Source: Phycisphaerae bacterium (GTDB taxonomy: Bacteria > Planctomycetota > Phycisphaerae > Phycisphaerales > SM1A02). From it: DNA of 36,084 nucleotides. Of the stretch, positions 7,343 to 15,810 are shown piece by piece (the stretch's first letter is position 1; the number at the start of each line of letters is the position of its first letter). A program made the position numbers and the translations under genes. The DNA is taken from positions 6,727-42,810 of the forward strand of contig PAQL01000013.1 in NCBI GenBank assembly GCA_002709295.1, in the 5' to 3' direction. The notes beneath the pieces were generated by a model. The model did not search any database. It was not told where the DNA came from and worked only from the letters and a program-made list of their open reading frames with translations.

Positions 7343-9961
7343 GTGCCAAAGGCCGAATCGGCTTCGAATGAAGCCATCATGCTGATCAATGACAACCCAG
7401 GTCAAGAGACACGTATCGCCATCATGCGGGGTGGCCGTCTTGATGACCTTCTTTCTGAACGCCCGGCGACCGCCACCAGCGTGGGCAACATCTACCGCGG
7501 ACGGGTAACCAACGTCGAAGCAGCCATTCAAGCCGCGTTCGTTGACTTTGGTCACGGAAAGGTTGGCTTTCTCCACGTCACCGACTTGCACAAGAAATAT
7601 TTCCCTGGGGACAACAAGAAAGAGAAGATTGGCAAAAAGACGCCCCGGAGCGAGCGTCCCCCGATTCAAGATTGTCTGAAAAAGGGTGACATCATTGATG
7701 TTCAAGTCATCAAGGAAGGCATTGGCACCAAGGGCCCGACCCTGTCATCTAACCTTGCCATTCCAGGACGCTATCTGGTCATGTTCCCCTGGCAAGACGG
7801 TGCTGGCGTCAGCCGGAACGATGTTGAAGAAGAAGTCCGGCGTAAGACCCGAGAAATCGTCAAATCTTTGGAAAAACCAGCCGAAAGTGCAGGACTGGTT
7901 GCCCGTACCGCTGCTTTCGGAAAGACTGCCACGGATCTCAAACGCGATGTCGCCTATCTCAAGCGGTTGTGGAAGACCATTGAAACGAGAATTGAAAAGG
8001 CTGGGGTCCCGTGTGAGCTCTATACGGAAAGTGATTTGGTTCTTCGCACCATCCGTGACCAGTTGGGGCCCGAGATCACCAAGATTGTTGTTGATTCAGA
8101 ATCGGCGTATGAACGTGTCACTGCTTTCCTTTCGGTTGTAGCTCCCAGAAGTGCTCCTCCGGTGGTCTTGTACGAACGCCCCACTCCACTCTTCCATGCG
8201 TATCGGGTGGAGCCCCAAATCACGGAAGTGCTCCAGCGTGAAGTCCCGCTGAAGTCCGGCGGTGCGCTGGTCATTGATCAGACCGAAGCCTTGGTGGCCA
8301 TTGACGTGAACTCAGGTCGTTCGCGATCAGCCAAGGATGCAGAGACCAACGCCTACTCCACCAACTGCGAGGCCATCGACGAAATTGCCCGGCAGCTCAG
8401 ATTGCGCGATCTTGGCGGGGTGGTTGTCCTTGACCTCATCGACATGCGTCTCCAGAAGCAGCGGCGAGAAATTCGTGACCGCCTTGAGAAAGCTATGGAG
8501 CATGATCGGGCAAAAAAAACCATCGGCGAAATCGACCGCTTTGGGCTCCTTTCTTTGACGCGACAGCGCATGCGCCCCGGAGTCGACAAAGAGCATTTCC
8601 GGGAATGTGATATCTGCCATGGTCGGGGTCGAATACGAAACGGTGACAGCCTTGGCAGCGAGAATTTACGTCAAGCGGCGTTTCTACTTTCGCGTGACGA
8701 AGTGGGCAGCGTCGAGTTGGTGTGTCACCCCGAAGTCGCGGCGGCTCTTTTTGCCAGTCGTCGTCAGGAGTTTGTAGCCCTTGAAGAGGAGACCGGAAAA
8801 TCTCTGCACGTCAGAGTGAACGATCGAATGATCCGCGACCAGGTCGATTTGTATGCCTACGACGAACGTGGCGCCGACCTCCCCATTGAAAAGTTCAAAG
8901 ATGAGCCTGTTCCCAAATTCGAACACCTCCAAAAAGAAGCGGATCTCCGCCAAGATGCCCAAGAGCAAGACGAAAATGACGATGCCAAGTCCGCTACGGG
9001 CCGACGCCGCCGCCGACGTCGTAGAAAGACCGGCCCTGCCGACGCCGCCGCAGTCGCATTGAGTGAGGACTTGCAACTGGAACTCGAGGAAATTGAACAG
9101 GAAGAACTCCGGGCCGAAGCCGAAGCTGCAGCCCGGGCGGCCTGGATTGCTGTTCTTGAGGGCAAGGGTGAAGATTTGCCGAAGGTCACCTCTTTGGCTA
9201 ACCGAAAATCTTCAACCTCGAATGATGCTGCGGGTTCCGATGAATCTGGCGCGGGAGGCAAGCGTCGACGCCGTCGTCGACGACGTCGTGGTGCCAATGA
9301 TGAGGCCACGGCCGAAGCAGTGGCTGCAGCCGCCATCGAGCCGCCAGATGCTCCGGTGGCCGTCCATGTCCTCGCAAAGGAGGCCGGCTTGAAAAGCACG
9401 CTGCTGCTCGATCGCATCCGCGAGGAGTTGGGCTTTGATGTCAAGAGCTACATGACTCGGTTGGCACCTGACCAAGTTGTCAAAGTCAAGGAAATGCTCC
9501 TGCCAGAGCCCGCATCATCGGTTGAATCAGACACTTCTGCCGAGCACGATTCAGCCAAAGATCCCAGTCCACTTGAGTCCGATGGTTCAGGCTCTGATAC
9601 CGGCAGACGCAAGAAGCGTCGTCGTCGTCGACGGCGTGGTCGTGGGCGAAGCGATACCGACCAAAGCACCGGATCCGAGGGCTCTGACATCCCTGAAAGT
9701 GCGACCTCGGATGACAGCAAGCCTGATTCCATGGCCTCGGACGAGTCCAAATCTTCCTCAGAAGAATCCAAGCCCCGCCGATCCCGTCGATCAGGCAAGA
9801 ATCTGCAGAAGAAAAAGGAGAGCACAGGCGAATCCACGCCATCCTCCTCCCCAACAAGTGCTCCATCTTCAACCGCCGAAGACAAACCCAAGCCAAAGCT
9901 CTCTCGCCTGCGAAGATCTGTCCGTCGGACCTCAGGGACCCGCACTGCGGACCGTGAATGA
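7343..9961 (+). CDS. rne: Ribonuclease E/G family endoribonuclease with long Arg-rich tail
   Basis: Single-strand-specific endoribonuclease for mRNA decay and rRNA/tRNA processing; 872 residues, start GTG 7343 (ATG 7379 is an alternative). An S1 RNA-binding domain (about 45-140, VGNIYRGRVTNVE) contains a lysine-rich insertion, KKYFPGDNKKEKIGKK. The catalytic DNase I-like fold has the metal aspartates D321 (LVAIDVNSGRS) and D364 (VVVLDLIDMR), followed by the zinc-link cysteines C422/C425 (CDICHGRGR). From about 540 the tail is low-complexity, with arginine blocks of up to ten residues near 553, 640 and 757, separated by Glu/Ala- and Ser/Asp-rich stretches. At about 672-723 lies a short helical segment resembling the IF2_N module. 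The stop overlaps dxr (ATGA). Confidence 0.93.
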   Translation: MPKAESASNEAIMLINDNPGQETRIAIMRGGRLDDLLSERPATATSVGNIYRGRVTNVEAAIQAAFVDFGHGKVGFLHVTDLHKKYFPGDNKKEKIGKKTPRSERPPIQDCLKKGDIIDVQVIKEGIGTKGPTLSSNLAIPGRYLVMFPWQDGAGVSRNDVEEEVRRKTREIVKSLEKPAESAGLVARTAAFGKTATDLKRDVAYLKRLWKTIETRIEKAGVPCELYTESDLVLRTIRDQLGPEITKIVVDSESAYERVTAFLSVVAPRSAPPVVLYERPTPLFHAYRVEPQITEVLQREVPLKSGGALVIDQTEALVAIDVNSGRSRSAKDAETNAYSTNCEAIDEIARQLRLRDLGGVVVLDLIDMRLQKQRREIRDRLEKAMEHDRAKKTIGEIDRFGLLSLTRQRMRPGVDKEHFRECDICHGRGRIRNGDSLGSENLRQAAFLLSRDEVGSVELVCHPEVAAALFASRRQEFVALEEETGKSLHVRVNDRMIRDQVDLYAYDERGADLPIEKFKDEPVPKFEHLQKEADLRQDAQEQDENDDAKSATGRRRRRRRRKTGPADAAAVALSEDLQLELEEIEQEELRAEAEAAARAAWIAVLEGKGEDLPKVTSLANRKSSTSNDAAGSDESGAGGKRRRRRRRRRGANDEATAEAVAAAAIEPPDAPVAVHVLAKEAGLKSTLLLDRIREELGFDVKSYMTRLAPDQVVKVKEMLLPEPASSVESDTSAEHDSAKDPSPLESDGSGSDTGRRKKRRRRRRRGRGRSDTDQSTGSEGSDIPESATSDDSKPDSMASDESKSSSEESKPRRSRRSGKNLQKKKESTGESTPSSSPTSAPSSTAEDKPKPKLSRLRRSVRRTSGTRTADRE

Positions 9962-11094
9962 GACCCCAAAAAGTCATTGTTCTAGGTGCAACGGGCACAA
10001 TTGGGCGTCGAACTCTCGATGTCCTGAAGCAGCTTCAGCAATCTGATCCCACTTGGGATTGCGTGGGTCTGGCCTGCGGATCTCGTGTTGATCGGATTCT
10101 CGAGGACGCCCAGAAACATTGGCCGGCTGCGAAGGTCGCTTCGGTTATTGACGATGACAGAGCTGACTTTTGTGGTTCTGACGCGGCATTGCATTTGGTT
10201 GAAGCTTGCGCTTCGACCGAGACCATCGTGGTTTCGGCGATTGTTGGTGCCGCCGGTTTGCGCCCCACCTTGCGGGCGATTGAACTGGGTGCCTCAGTCG
10301 CTTTGGCCAACAAGGAAACCTTGGTCTGTGCTGGGCATTTGGTCCAGCAGGCCTTGAAGTCCTCTCCCGGGACATTGTGGCCGGTGGACTCAGAACACGC
10401 AGCCATAGCCCAGTGCTTGCGAGGCATTCGTTCAGATCAGATCAAATCGATTGTGCTCACCGCTTCCGGTGGCCCTTTCCGGGACACCCCTCTTTCAGAT
10501 CTTCGTGAAGTGACACCCCAACAGGCTCTCAATCATCCCGTCTGGGACATGGGTCCTCGTATCACTATTGACAGCGCTACTATGGCAAACAAGGCCCTGG
10601 AGTTGATCGAAGCCCATCACCTTTTTGCTGTGAACGATCAGCGGCTGGAGGCCATCATCCATCCAACGTCATTGGTCCACGGCATGGTGCACTTGTGTGA
10701 TGGCACCACGCTGCTCCAGATGTGTACACCGGATATGGCGGGTCCTATTCGTTGGGCACTTACTGCCGGTGAACATGATGCGCCAGTCGCCCCCACGCTC
10801 AACCCTCTAGAACTGACTAGCCTCGAATTTATTCCGGTCGATGCTGAGCGTTTCCCATTTGTTGAGCTCGGCTTCGAAGTCATCCGAAAAGGTGGCGGGG
10901 CGGGCTGTGTACTCAACGCTGCCGATGAAGTGTGTGTCCAAGCATTTTTGGACGGGCGGCTTCCCTATCTTGACGTCTACCATTTCGTCGCCGAAGCGGT
11001 TGATCGATTCGGCCATCATGACCCCAGCACTCTGAGTGACATTCTTGAATTAGACATCGCTGTCCGTGAAGATGTCGCCAACCGAATCCCGTGA
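9958..11094 (+). CDS. dxr: 1-deoxy-D-xylulose 5-phosphate reductoisomerase
   Basis: Second enzyme of the MEP isoprenoid pathway, converting DXP to MEP with NADPH in the cytoplasm. It has 378 residues, close to the usual 385-400. The Rossmann NADPH motif is VLGATGTIG (8-16). The metal-binding acids are in PVDSEH (D144, E146) and NKALELIEA (E215 and E218), and the flexible catalytic loop follows TASGGPFRDTP (168-178) with HPVWDMGPRITIDSATM (193-209). It starts inside the RNase stop codon region and ends 6 bases before the rseP homologue, the classical dxr-rseP adjacency. It supplies isoprenyl units that uppS, encoded about 2.6 kb away on the other strand, would elongate. Confidence 0.97.
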   Translation: MRPQKVIVLGATGTIGRRTLDVLKQLQQSDPTWDCVGLACGSRVDRILEDAQKHWPAAKVASVIDDDRADFCGSDAALHLVEACASTETIVVSAIVGAAGLRPTLRAIELGASVALANKETLVCAGHLVQQALKSSPGTLWPVDSEHAAIAQCLRGIRSDQIKSIVLTASGGPFRDTPLSDLREVTPQQALNHPVWDMGPRITIDSATMANKALELIEAHHLFAVNDQRLEAIIHPTSLVHGMVHLCDGTTLLQMCTPDMAGPIRWALTAGEHDAPVAPTLNPLELTSLEFIPVDAERFPFVELGFEVIRKGGGAGCVLNAADEVCVQAFLDGRLPYLDVYHFVAEAVDRFGHHDPSTLSDILELDIAVREDVANRIP

Positions 11095-11100
11095 ACCATC

Positions 11101-13005
11101 ATGCTTGATACTGTCATCAATCTGCCTGCCGTCATCCTCGGATTCGGCGCTCTCATTTTCTTTCACGAACTTGGCCACTTCGTGGCGGCCAAGTGGGCCG
11201 GAGTTCGAACTGGTGCTTTTGCAGTCGGGATGGGTCCTGTGCTCATTTCTTGGCGTCGAGGCATCGGATTTGTGGCTGGGTCTAGCCAGAGCCGGGTGGT
11301 TGAGTTGACTGGTTCTCCTGCCGACAAACTCACGGATGAAGAGCTGGCGCAGCATGGCTTGGGTGAGACTGAATACTCCCTGCGGCTTCTCCCGCTGGGC
11401 GGCTTCGTTTCCATGCTCGGACAAGAGGATGGCAAGCCTGACAAAGTGAGTGATGATCCTCGGAGCTACAACTTGGCTCCAGTTGGTAAACGAATGGTCA
11501 TCATTTCTGCCGGTGTGGTGATGAACCTGATTCTTGCGATCGTACTTTTTGTCGTTGCATTTGGAATTGGTGTGAAGTTTGAAGCCCCGGTCATCGGGAC
11601 CATCCAAATCGGTGGTCCGGCCGCCCGGGCTGGACTCTTGCCGGGAGACACCATCACGAAGGTGAACGGCGCTCTCGTTTCTACTTTCAAAGACGTTGAT
11701 GTTTCCGCGGCGATGGCCAAGCCAGATGCGGCCCTGCAGATCGAATGGACACGCGATGGGCTGGTGCAGGAGGCTTCGGTGCTCCCTGAAGTTGGTCCCC
11801 GAGGGCTCCTGTCGCTGGGCATTCTCCCTGCCGCCAGTGCCACGCTTCGTTCGGACCTCGATGATGTGATCTCTCATAAACTTTGGTCCGCGGCTGGGCT
11901 TGACTCAGTCCCTCCCGGGTCCATCTTGTCCCATCTCGACGGTGAACCTGTGACCTCGTTCTCTCAGGCCGCAGACCGAGGCGTGACCTCGAGAGCTCCG
12001 AGGCTCCGGTTTGCAACACCTGAAGGGGGGGTGGTTGAAGTTCCAGTTGGGACGACCTCAGTGCTTCCTTTGATTTCCGAAGACGGTACGGAACGAGGCT
12101 GGGCTGGCCTATCTCCCGTGCCACAAATTGATTCAATCGCCGATGGCGCACCAAGCGAGAGTCTCTTGGAGCCTGGTGATCGCTTCGCCGAACTTGAAGG
12201 GGTGGCTTGGCCTTCGATCACCGAGATTCAAACTCTCATTGCCAACTCGGTGAGTCCTAGGGCCACCATCCAACGTGGAGAATCACTCATTGAACTTGAG
12301 TTGCTCTTGCGTTCTGATGGAAAGTTGGGCATTGGGCTGAGTCCAGCCTCGAGCCCACTGCAGCTCACTGGCCCTCGGATCGGTGAAGAATTTGCCGTGC
12401 CCCGCGGCTTGGTTCTTACCGGTGATATTGATTTTGTGGAATTCGCCCAGACCCTCTCCGCTATGTCCGAGCCTCAAATCATGACCGATGGGGGCAGTTA
12501 CCCCATCGAGTTGACTCAGGACGAGCGGGACGCGGCCAATGCCCTCAAGCGAACTGTCGGACTCTCGCCTTCTTTCTTTGAACCAGAATCTGTCACTCTT
12601 CAGGGTTCGATTCCGTTTGAGGCTGCCGCCATGGGCACCAAAGAGACGGTGAAGTGGATTACTTTGACCTATCTAACGATTGACCGACTCGTTCGCGGTT
12701 CCGTTGAAGTCAAGCAGCTACACGGACCCGTAGGCATTTTGGATGTCGGGGCGAAAACTGCGGCCCAAGGGTTGACCTACTTGCTGTTCTTTCTCGGCCT
12801 CCTGTCCGTCAACCTTGCCGTGTTGAACTTCCTACCGCTTCCAGTGGTTGACGGGGGGCACATGATTTTCTTGGCGTGGGAAGGGGTGACCGGTCGGCCT
12901 CCATCCGTCACTTTCCAAAAATGGGCAACCATGATTGGGTTGGGTCTTCTGGGATCGCTGTTTGCGGTCACCTTCTTCAACGACTTAAGTCGGTTGTTTG
13001 GATGA
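11101..13005 (+). CDS. rseP: RseP/MmpA-type site-2 zinc metalloprotease, PDZ-containing
   Basis: Membrane-embedded protease that cleaves transmembrane segments during regulated proteolysis, as RseP does to anti-sigma factors. The zinc motif is FHELGH (H22, E23, H26) in TM1, and the third ligand is in NFLPLPVVDGG (D584) near the C-terminus. TM segments also lie near 131-155 and 555-580. At 634 residues it is about 180 longer than E. coli RseP. The extra length is in the periplasmic part, where I see three PDZ-like segments: about 162-232 (GGPAARAGLLPGDTI), 260-318 (SVPPGSILSHLDGEPV) and 340-405 (DGAPSESLLEPGDRF). A further domain of about 100 residues follows. The stop overlaps the next gene (ATGA). 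Natural substrate unknown. Confidence 0.93.
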   Translation: MLDTVINLPAVILGFGALIFFHELGHFVAAKWAGVRTGAFAVGMGPVLISWRRGIGFVAGSSQSRVVELTGSPADKLTDEELAQHGLGETEYSLRLLPLGGFVSMLGQEDGKPDKVSDDPRSYNLAPVGKRMVIISAGVVMNLILAIVLFVVAFGIGVKFEAPVIGTIQIGGPAARAGLLPGDTITKVNGALVSTFKDVDVSAAMAKPDAALQIEWTRDGLVQEASVLPEVGPRGLLSLGILPAASATLRSDLDDVISHKLWSAAGLDSVPPGSILSHLDGEPVTSFSQAADRGVTSRAPRLRFATPEGGVVEVPVGTTSVLPLISEDGTERGWAGLSPVPQIDSIADGAPSESLLEPGDRFAELEGVAWPSITEIQTLIANSVSPRATIQRGESLIELELLLRSDGKLGIGLSPASSPLQLTGPRIGEEFAVPRGLVLTGDIDFVEFAQTLSAMSEPQIMTDGGSYPIELTQDERDAANALKRTVGLSPSFFEPESVTLQGSIPFEAAAMGTKETVKWITLTYLTIDRLVRGSVEVKQLHGPVGILDVGAKTAAQGLTYLLFFLGLLSVNLAVLNFLPLPVVDGGHMIFLAWEGVTGRPPSVTFQKWATMIGLGLLGSLFAVTFFNDLSRLFG

Positions 13006-13682
13006 AATCTTCGATCTTGATCACCGGGGCCTCAGGCGGCATTGGACGTGCGCTGGTCTCCCGCCTCGCTGATGATTATCAGATTTTTGCTACGGGTCGA
13101 AGTGCTGAACGGTTGCAGGGCTTCCCCGAAGGGGTACAGACCCTTTCGGGTGATCTTGCGTCTGATGTGTTTCGCAGCCAGTTGTCAGATTGGGCTACTG
13201 GGGTGACCTCCATTGTCCACAACGCCGGCTTTGCGCCAAATATTGACGTTCAGGACACCGACTCTGCATTCGATCGCATGGTCTTTGAGACCAATGTCAT
13301 TGCTCCGCTCGATCTCACCCGCAAGTTGCAAGACTCTTTGGTCCAAGGGACGCCAGGTCGGGTGGTCTCTATTTCGAGCTTTGCCACCCACGACCCATTT
13401 CCCGGCTTTCGTGCGTACGCGGCTTCAAAGTCAGCATTGGAGTCGCTGGTTCGTTCTCTGCCGGCGGAGACGGACGGACAGGTCATCGGATTCAATGTGG
13501 CTCTGGCCGCCGTCGAGACTCCGGCGTTGCGTGCTTTTGCCGATACTTCAATGGTTCCTCCTGAGGCTGCCCTTGATCCGAGCGCTGTGGCCTCAGCGGT
13601 TGGCAAGCTCTTGAGCGGGGATTTTGATGCCCGCTCTGGACAGCGGTTCCTTCTGAGCGTGGATCACGTGCTTCCTGATTAA
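13002..13682 (+). CDS. Short-chain dehydrogenase/reductase (SDR family)
   Basis: Classical SDR of 226 residues. The open frame extends upstream into rseP, but ATG 13002 overlaps the rseP stop by 4 bases and starts right at the Rossmann strand (MKSSILITGASGGIG). Motifs: cofactor glycines TGASGGIG (8-15), NAG (74-76), the catalytic serine region VVSISS (121-126), and YAASK with Y139 and K143. The substrate-binding loop is short, giving a compact protein. The TGR after strand 2 (TGRSAERL) suggests NADP(H) preference, since the basic residue can contact the 2'-phosphate. Substrate unknown. Its TAA stop and the convergent uppS stop share the same four bases, TTAA. Confidence 0.9.
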   Translation: MKSSILITGASGGIGRALVSRLADDYQIFATGRSAERLQGFPEGVQTLSGDLASDVFRSQLSDWATGVTSIVHNAGFAPNIDVQDTDSAFDRMVFETNVIAPLDLTRKLQDSLVQGTPGRVVSISSFATHDPFPGFRAYAASKSALESLVRSLPAETDGQVIGFNVALAAVETPALRAFADTSMVPPEAALDPSAVASAVGKLLSGDFDARSGQRFLLSVDHVLPD

Positions 13683-14410
13683 CTTGAAGTCGTCCCACCG
13701 AGTCTTCGAGGGCGTTGCTCGTACTCATGAAGTGCTCGATGGAGTGCTTCGGCGTCAAAATCTGGCCACAGTTCGTTTTGAACCACCAGCTCAGCGTAAC
13801 TTGATTGCCAAAGTAGGAAGTTCGAGAGTCTTGCTTCTCCTCCGGTGCGTATGACCAAGTCAGGGTCAGGCACATTTGCGGTAAGCAGTCGTTCGGACAA
13901 TGAATCCTCGCTGATCTCGTCTGGATTCAACCGTCCCATGGCGACGTCTAGGGCAAGTCGTCGTGCTGCGTTCGTGATTTCCTGACGGGATCCGTAGTTG
14001 ATGGCAATCTGGAGGGTCATCGATGATCCCGGTGCCGTGTCGGCTTCTAGCCGGTCTGACCGATCGAGCACAGCTGCGGGCAGTCCCTCACGCTGCCCAA
14101 GCCGTCGGTATCGAATGCCCTGCTCCATAAGTCGATCTCTTTCAGAGGTCATATAGCTCTCAAAAAGGGTCATGAGTGCAGTGACTTCGGCTTGGGGCCG
14201 GCTCCAATTTTCAGTCGAGAAGGAGTACAGCGTCAGGACTTCCACCCCGCATTCTGCGGCCGCCTCGACGGTGCCCTGAACGGCTTTCGCCCCGGCACGG
14301 TGTCCGTCGATCCGTGGGCGCCCGCGCGCTTCGGCCCAACGCCCGTTGCCATCCATGATGATGGCGACGTGTCGCGGGAGAGCGGGCAATTCAGTGTTGT
14401 TGCTGGTCAC
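13679..14410 (-). CDS. uppS: Isoprenyl transferase (undecaprenyl diphosphate synthase family)
   Basis: Cis-prenyltransferase of 243 residues that adds isopentenyl units to farnesyl diphosphate to make the C55 carrier for envelope glycans. Motifs: HVAIIMDGNGRWAEARG with catalytic D20, GHRAGAKA for the diphosphate-binding region, LTLYSFSTENWSRP, and the C-terminal DPDLVIRTGGEARLSNFLLW for the homoallylic substrate. The family usually has RTSGE, so the serine is glycine here. It is translated from an ATG overlapping the purA stop, so purA-uppS is a two-gene unit. In many bacteria uppS precedes cdsA-dxr-rseP; here it is convergent with that group and cdsA is absent. Confidence 0.96.
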   Translation of the reverse strand: MTSNNTELPALPRHVAIIMDGNGRWAEARGRPRIDGHRAGAKAVQGTVEAAAECGVEVLTLYSFSTENWSRPQAEVTALMTLFESYMTSERDRLMEQGIRYRRLGQREGLPAAVLDRSDRLEADTAPGSSMTLQIAINYGSRQEITNAARRLALDVAMGRLNPDEISEDSLSERLLTANVPDPDLVIRTGGEARLSNFLLWQSSYAELVVQNELWPDFDAEALHRALHEYEQRPRRLGGTTSS

Positions 14411-15771
14411 GCATTCTCCAGGGAGCCCGGATGGCAGCAGGAATCCTCGCCGGAGTTTGGCTGAAGGGTGCGGCGCATGGTTTGTCGGCGATCTGGTCCC
14501 ACCGAGACGAATTCAATCGGGACTCCGAGATGAGATTCCAATGAATGCAGATACGATTGACAGGCCTCTGGCAAGTCGGAGATGGATTGGCATTGGTCAA
14601 TCTCTTCGGCCCATCCCGGATGAGATTCGTAGACCGGGATGCATTCTTTGAGCAGTCGAGCGTCGGGCGGGAAGCGGTCCAAAACCTCACCTGATGCAGT
14701 CCTGTAGCCGGTGCACAGTTTGATTACGTCAAATCCGGAAAGGACGTCGAGAAGCGTAATGGCCAAGCTGTCAGCGCCGCACACCATGGCGGCGTATCGG
14801 AGGGCAACCAGGTCGATCCAGCCGCAGCGTCGTGGGCGTCCTGTTGTGGTTCCGTATTCATGCCCCCGATCTCGAATTCGGTTGCCGATGGCATCGTCGA
14901 GTTCCGTAGGGAAGGGGCCTCCTCCGACGCGGGTGGAATACGCCTTTACCACGCCAACCACCCGTCCGAGAGATTTTGCGGGGAGTCCGGTGCCGGGGGA
15001 GATCCCAAGGGCTGAAGCGTTCGAACTTGTGACATAGGGATATGTGCCATGGTCAACATCGAGAAGGCACGCGTTCGCACCTTCGAACAAGAGTGAACGG
15101 TTTTCGTTGACTCGATCGTGCAAGAGCCAGGTGGTATCGGTGATGTATGGCCGCAAACGTTCCCCCAACCTCAGCAAGTCTGAAAGGAGGGTATCGATAT
15201 CGATGGCAGAATCGTTCCCGGCCACTTTTAGTTCTTCAAGGCGAAGGGGGGCCATTTTGCCGAGGTGGGCTTTCAAATACGGCTCGTCGAGAAGATCGCC
15301 TATCCGCACGGCCATCGATCGTCCAATTTTGTCGGCATACGCTGGGCCGATGCCCCTCTTGGTCGTCCCAATGGCTTCGCCACGATTGGAGAGCCGGGCT
15401 TCGGCGGCACCATCGAGCAAGCTGTGCCAGGGCAGTACCACATGGGCTCGAGAAGAAACGTGAAAGCGCCCTTCAAGTGAGAGCCCCCGGGCTTCTACGA
15501 GTTCGATTTCTTTCACCAGAATGCTGGGGTCAATGACAGTGCCGTTGGCGATGACCAGTTCACAATCGGGGTTTAGGACCGCGCTTGGCATGAGGTGCAG
15601 CGCAAGTTTCTCGCCTTCTACGACGATGGTGTGCCCGGCGTTGGCTCCGCCATTGAATCGAACCACCACGTCGTGTTCGGCGGCCAGAACGTCAACAAAC
15701 TTGCCCTTGCCTTCGTCGCCCCACTGAAGGCCGACAATCGCAGTATTTGGTACGCCAGATTGAGATGCCAT
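14407..15771 (-). CDS. purA: Adenylosuccinate synthetase
   Basis: GTP-dependent ligation of IMP and aspartate, the first committed step to AMP. The open frame extends upstream to 16182, but that part is antisense to hemW. ATG 15771 gives MASQSGVPNTAIVGLQWGDE, placing the P-loop GDEGKGK at 18-24, as in other PurA proteins. The protein has 454 residues against about 430 in E. coli. Other signatures: FNGGANAGHTI (39-49) with H47, the GTTKRGIGPAY switch segment, the FEGAN motif, STRVGGGPFPTEL, and EYGTTTGRPRRCGWIDL. The last 20 or so residues (rich in Ser, Cys and His) go beyond the usual end and form a small extra tail overlapping the uppS start. Confidence 0.96.
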   Translation of the reverse strand: MASQSGVPNTAIVGLQWGDEGKGKFVDVLAAEHDVVVRFNGGANAGHTIVVEGEKLALHLMPSAVLNPDCELVIANGTVIDPSILVKEIELVEARGLSLEGRFHVSSRAHVVLPWHSLLDGAAEARLSNRGEAIGTTKRGIGPAYADKIGRSMAVRIGDLLDEPYLKAHLGKMAPLRLEELKVAGNDSAIDIDTLLSDLLRLGERLRPYITDTTWLLHDRVNENRSLLFEGANACLLDVDHGTYPYVTSSNASALGISPGTGLPAKSLGRVVGVVKAYSTRVGGGPFPTELDDAIGNRIRDRGHEYGTTTGRPRRCGWIDLVALRYAAMVCGADSLAITLLDVLSGFDVIKLCTGYRTASGEVLDRFPPDARLLKECIPVYESHPGWAEEIDQCQSISDLPEACQSYLHSLESHLGVPIEFVSVGPDRRQTMRRTLQPNSGEDSCCHPGSLENA

Positions 15772-15810
15772 CCTGTGCTCCTCCAAGGACGATACGATCG
15801 CTTTTGGACA

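Noticed and set aside
8857-9444. Arg/Ser-rich minus-strand frame of 195 residues
   Set aside because: Its composition is a by-product of the arginine-coding repeats in the RNase E tail read on the opposite strand.
11050-11877. Long open frame on the minus strand (275 residues)
   Set aside because: It lies antisense to rseP, has polar low-complexity composition with no recognisable motif, and has no supporting start context.
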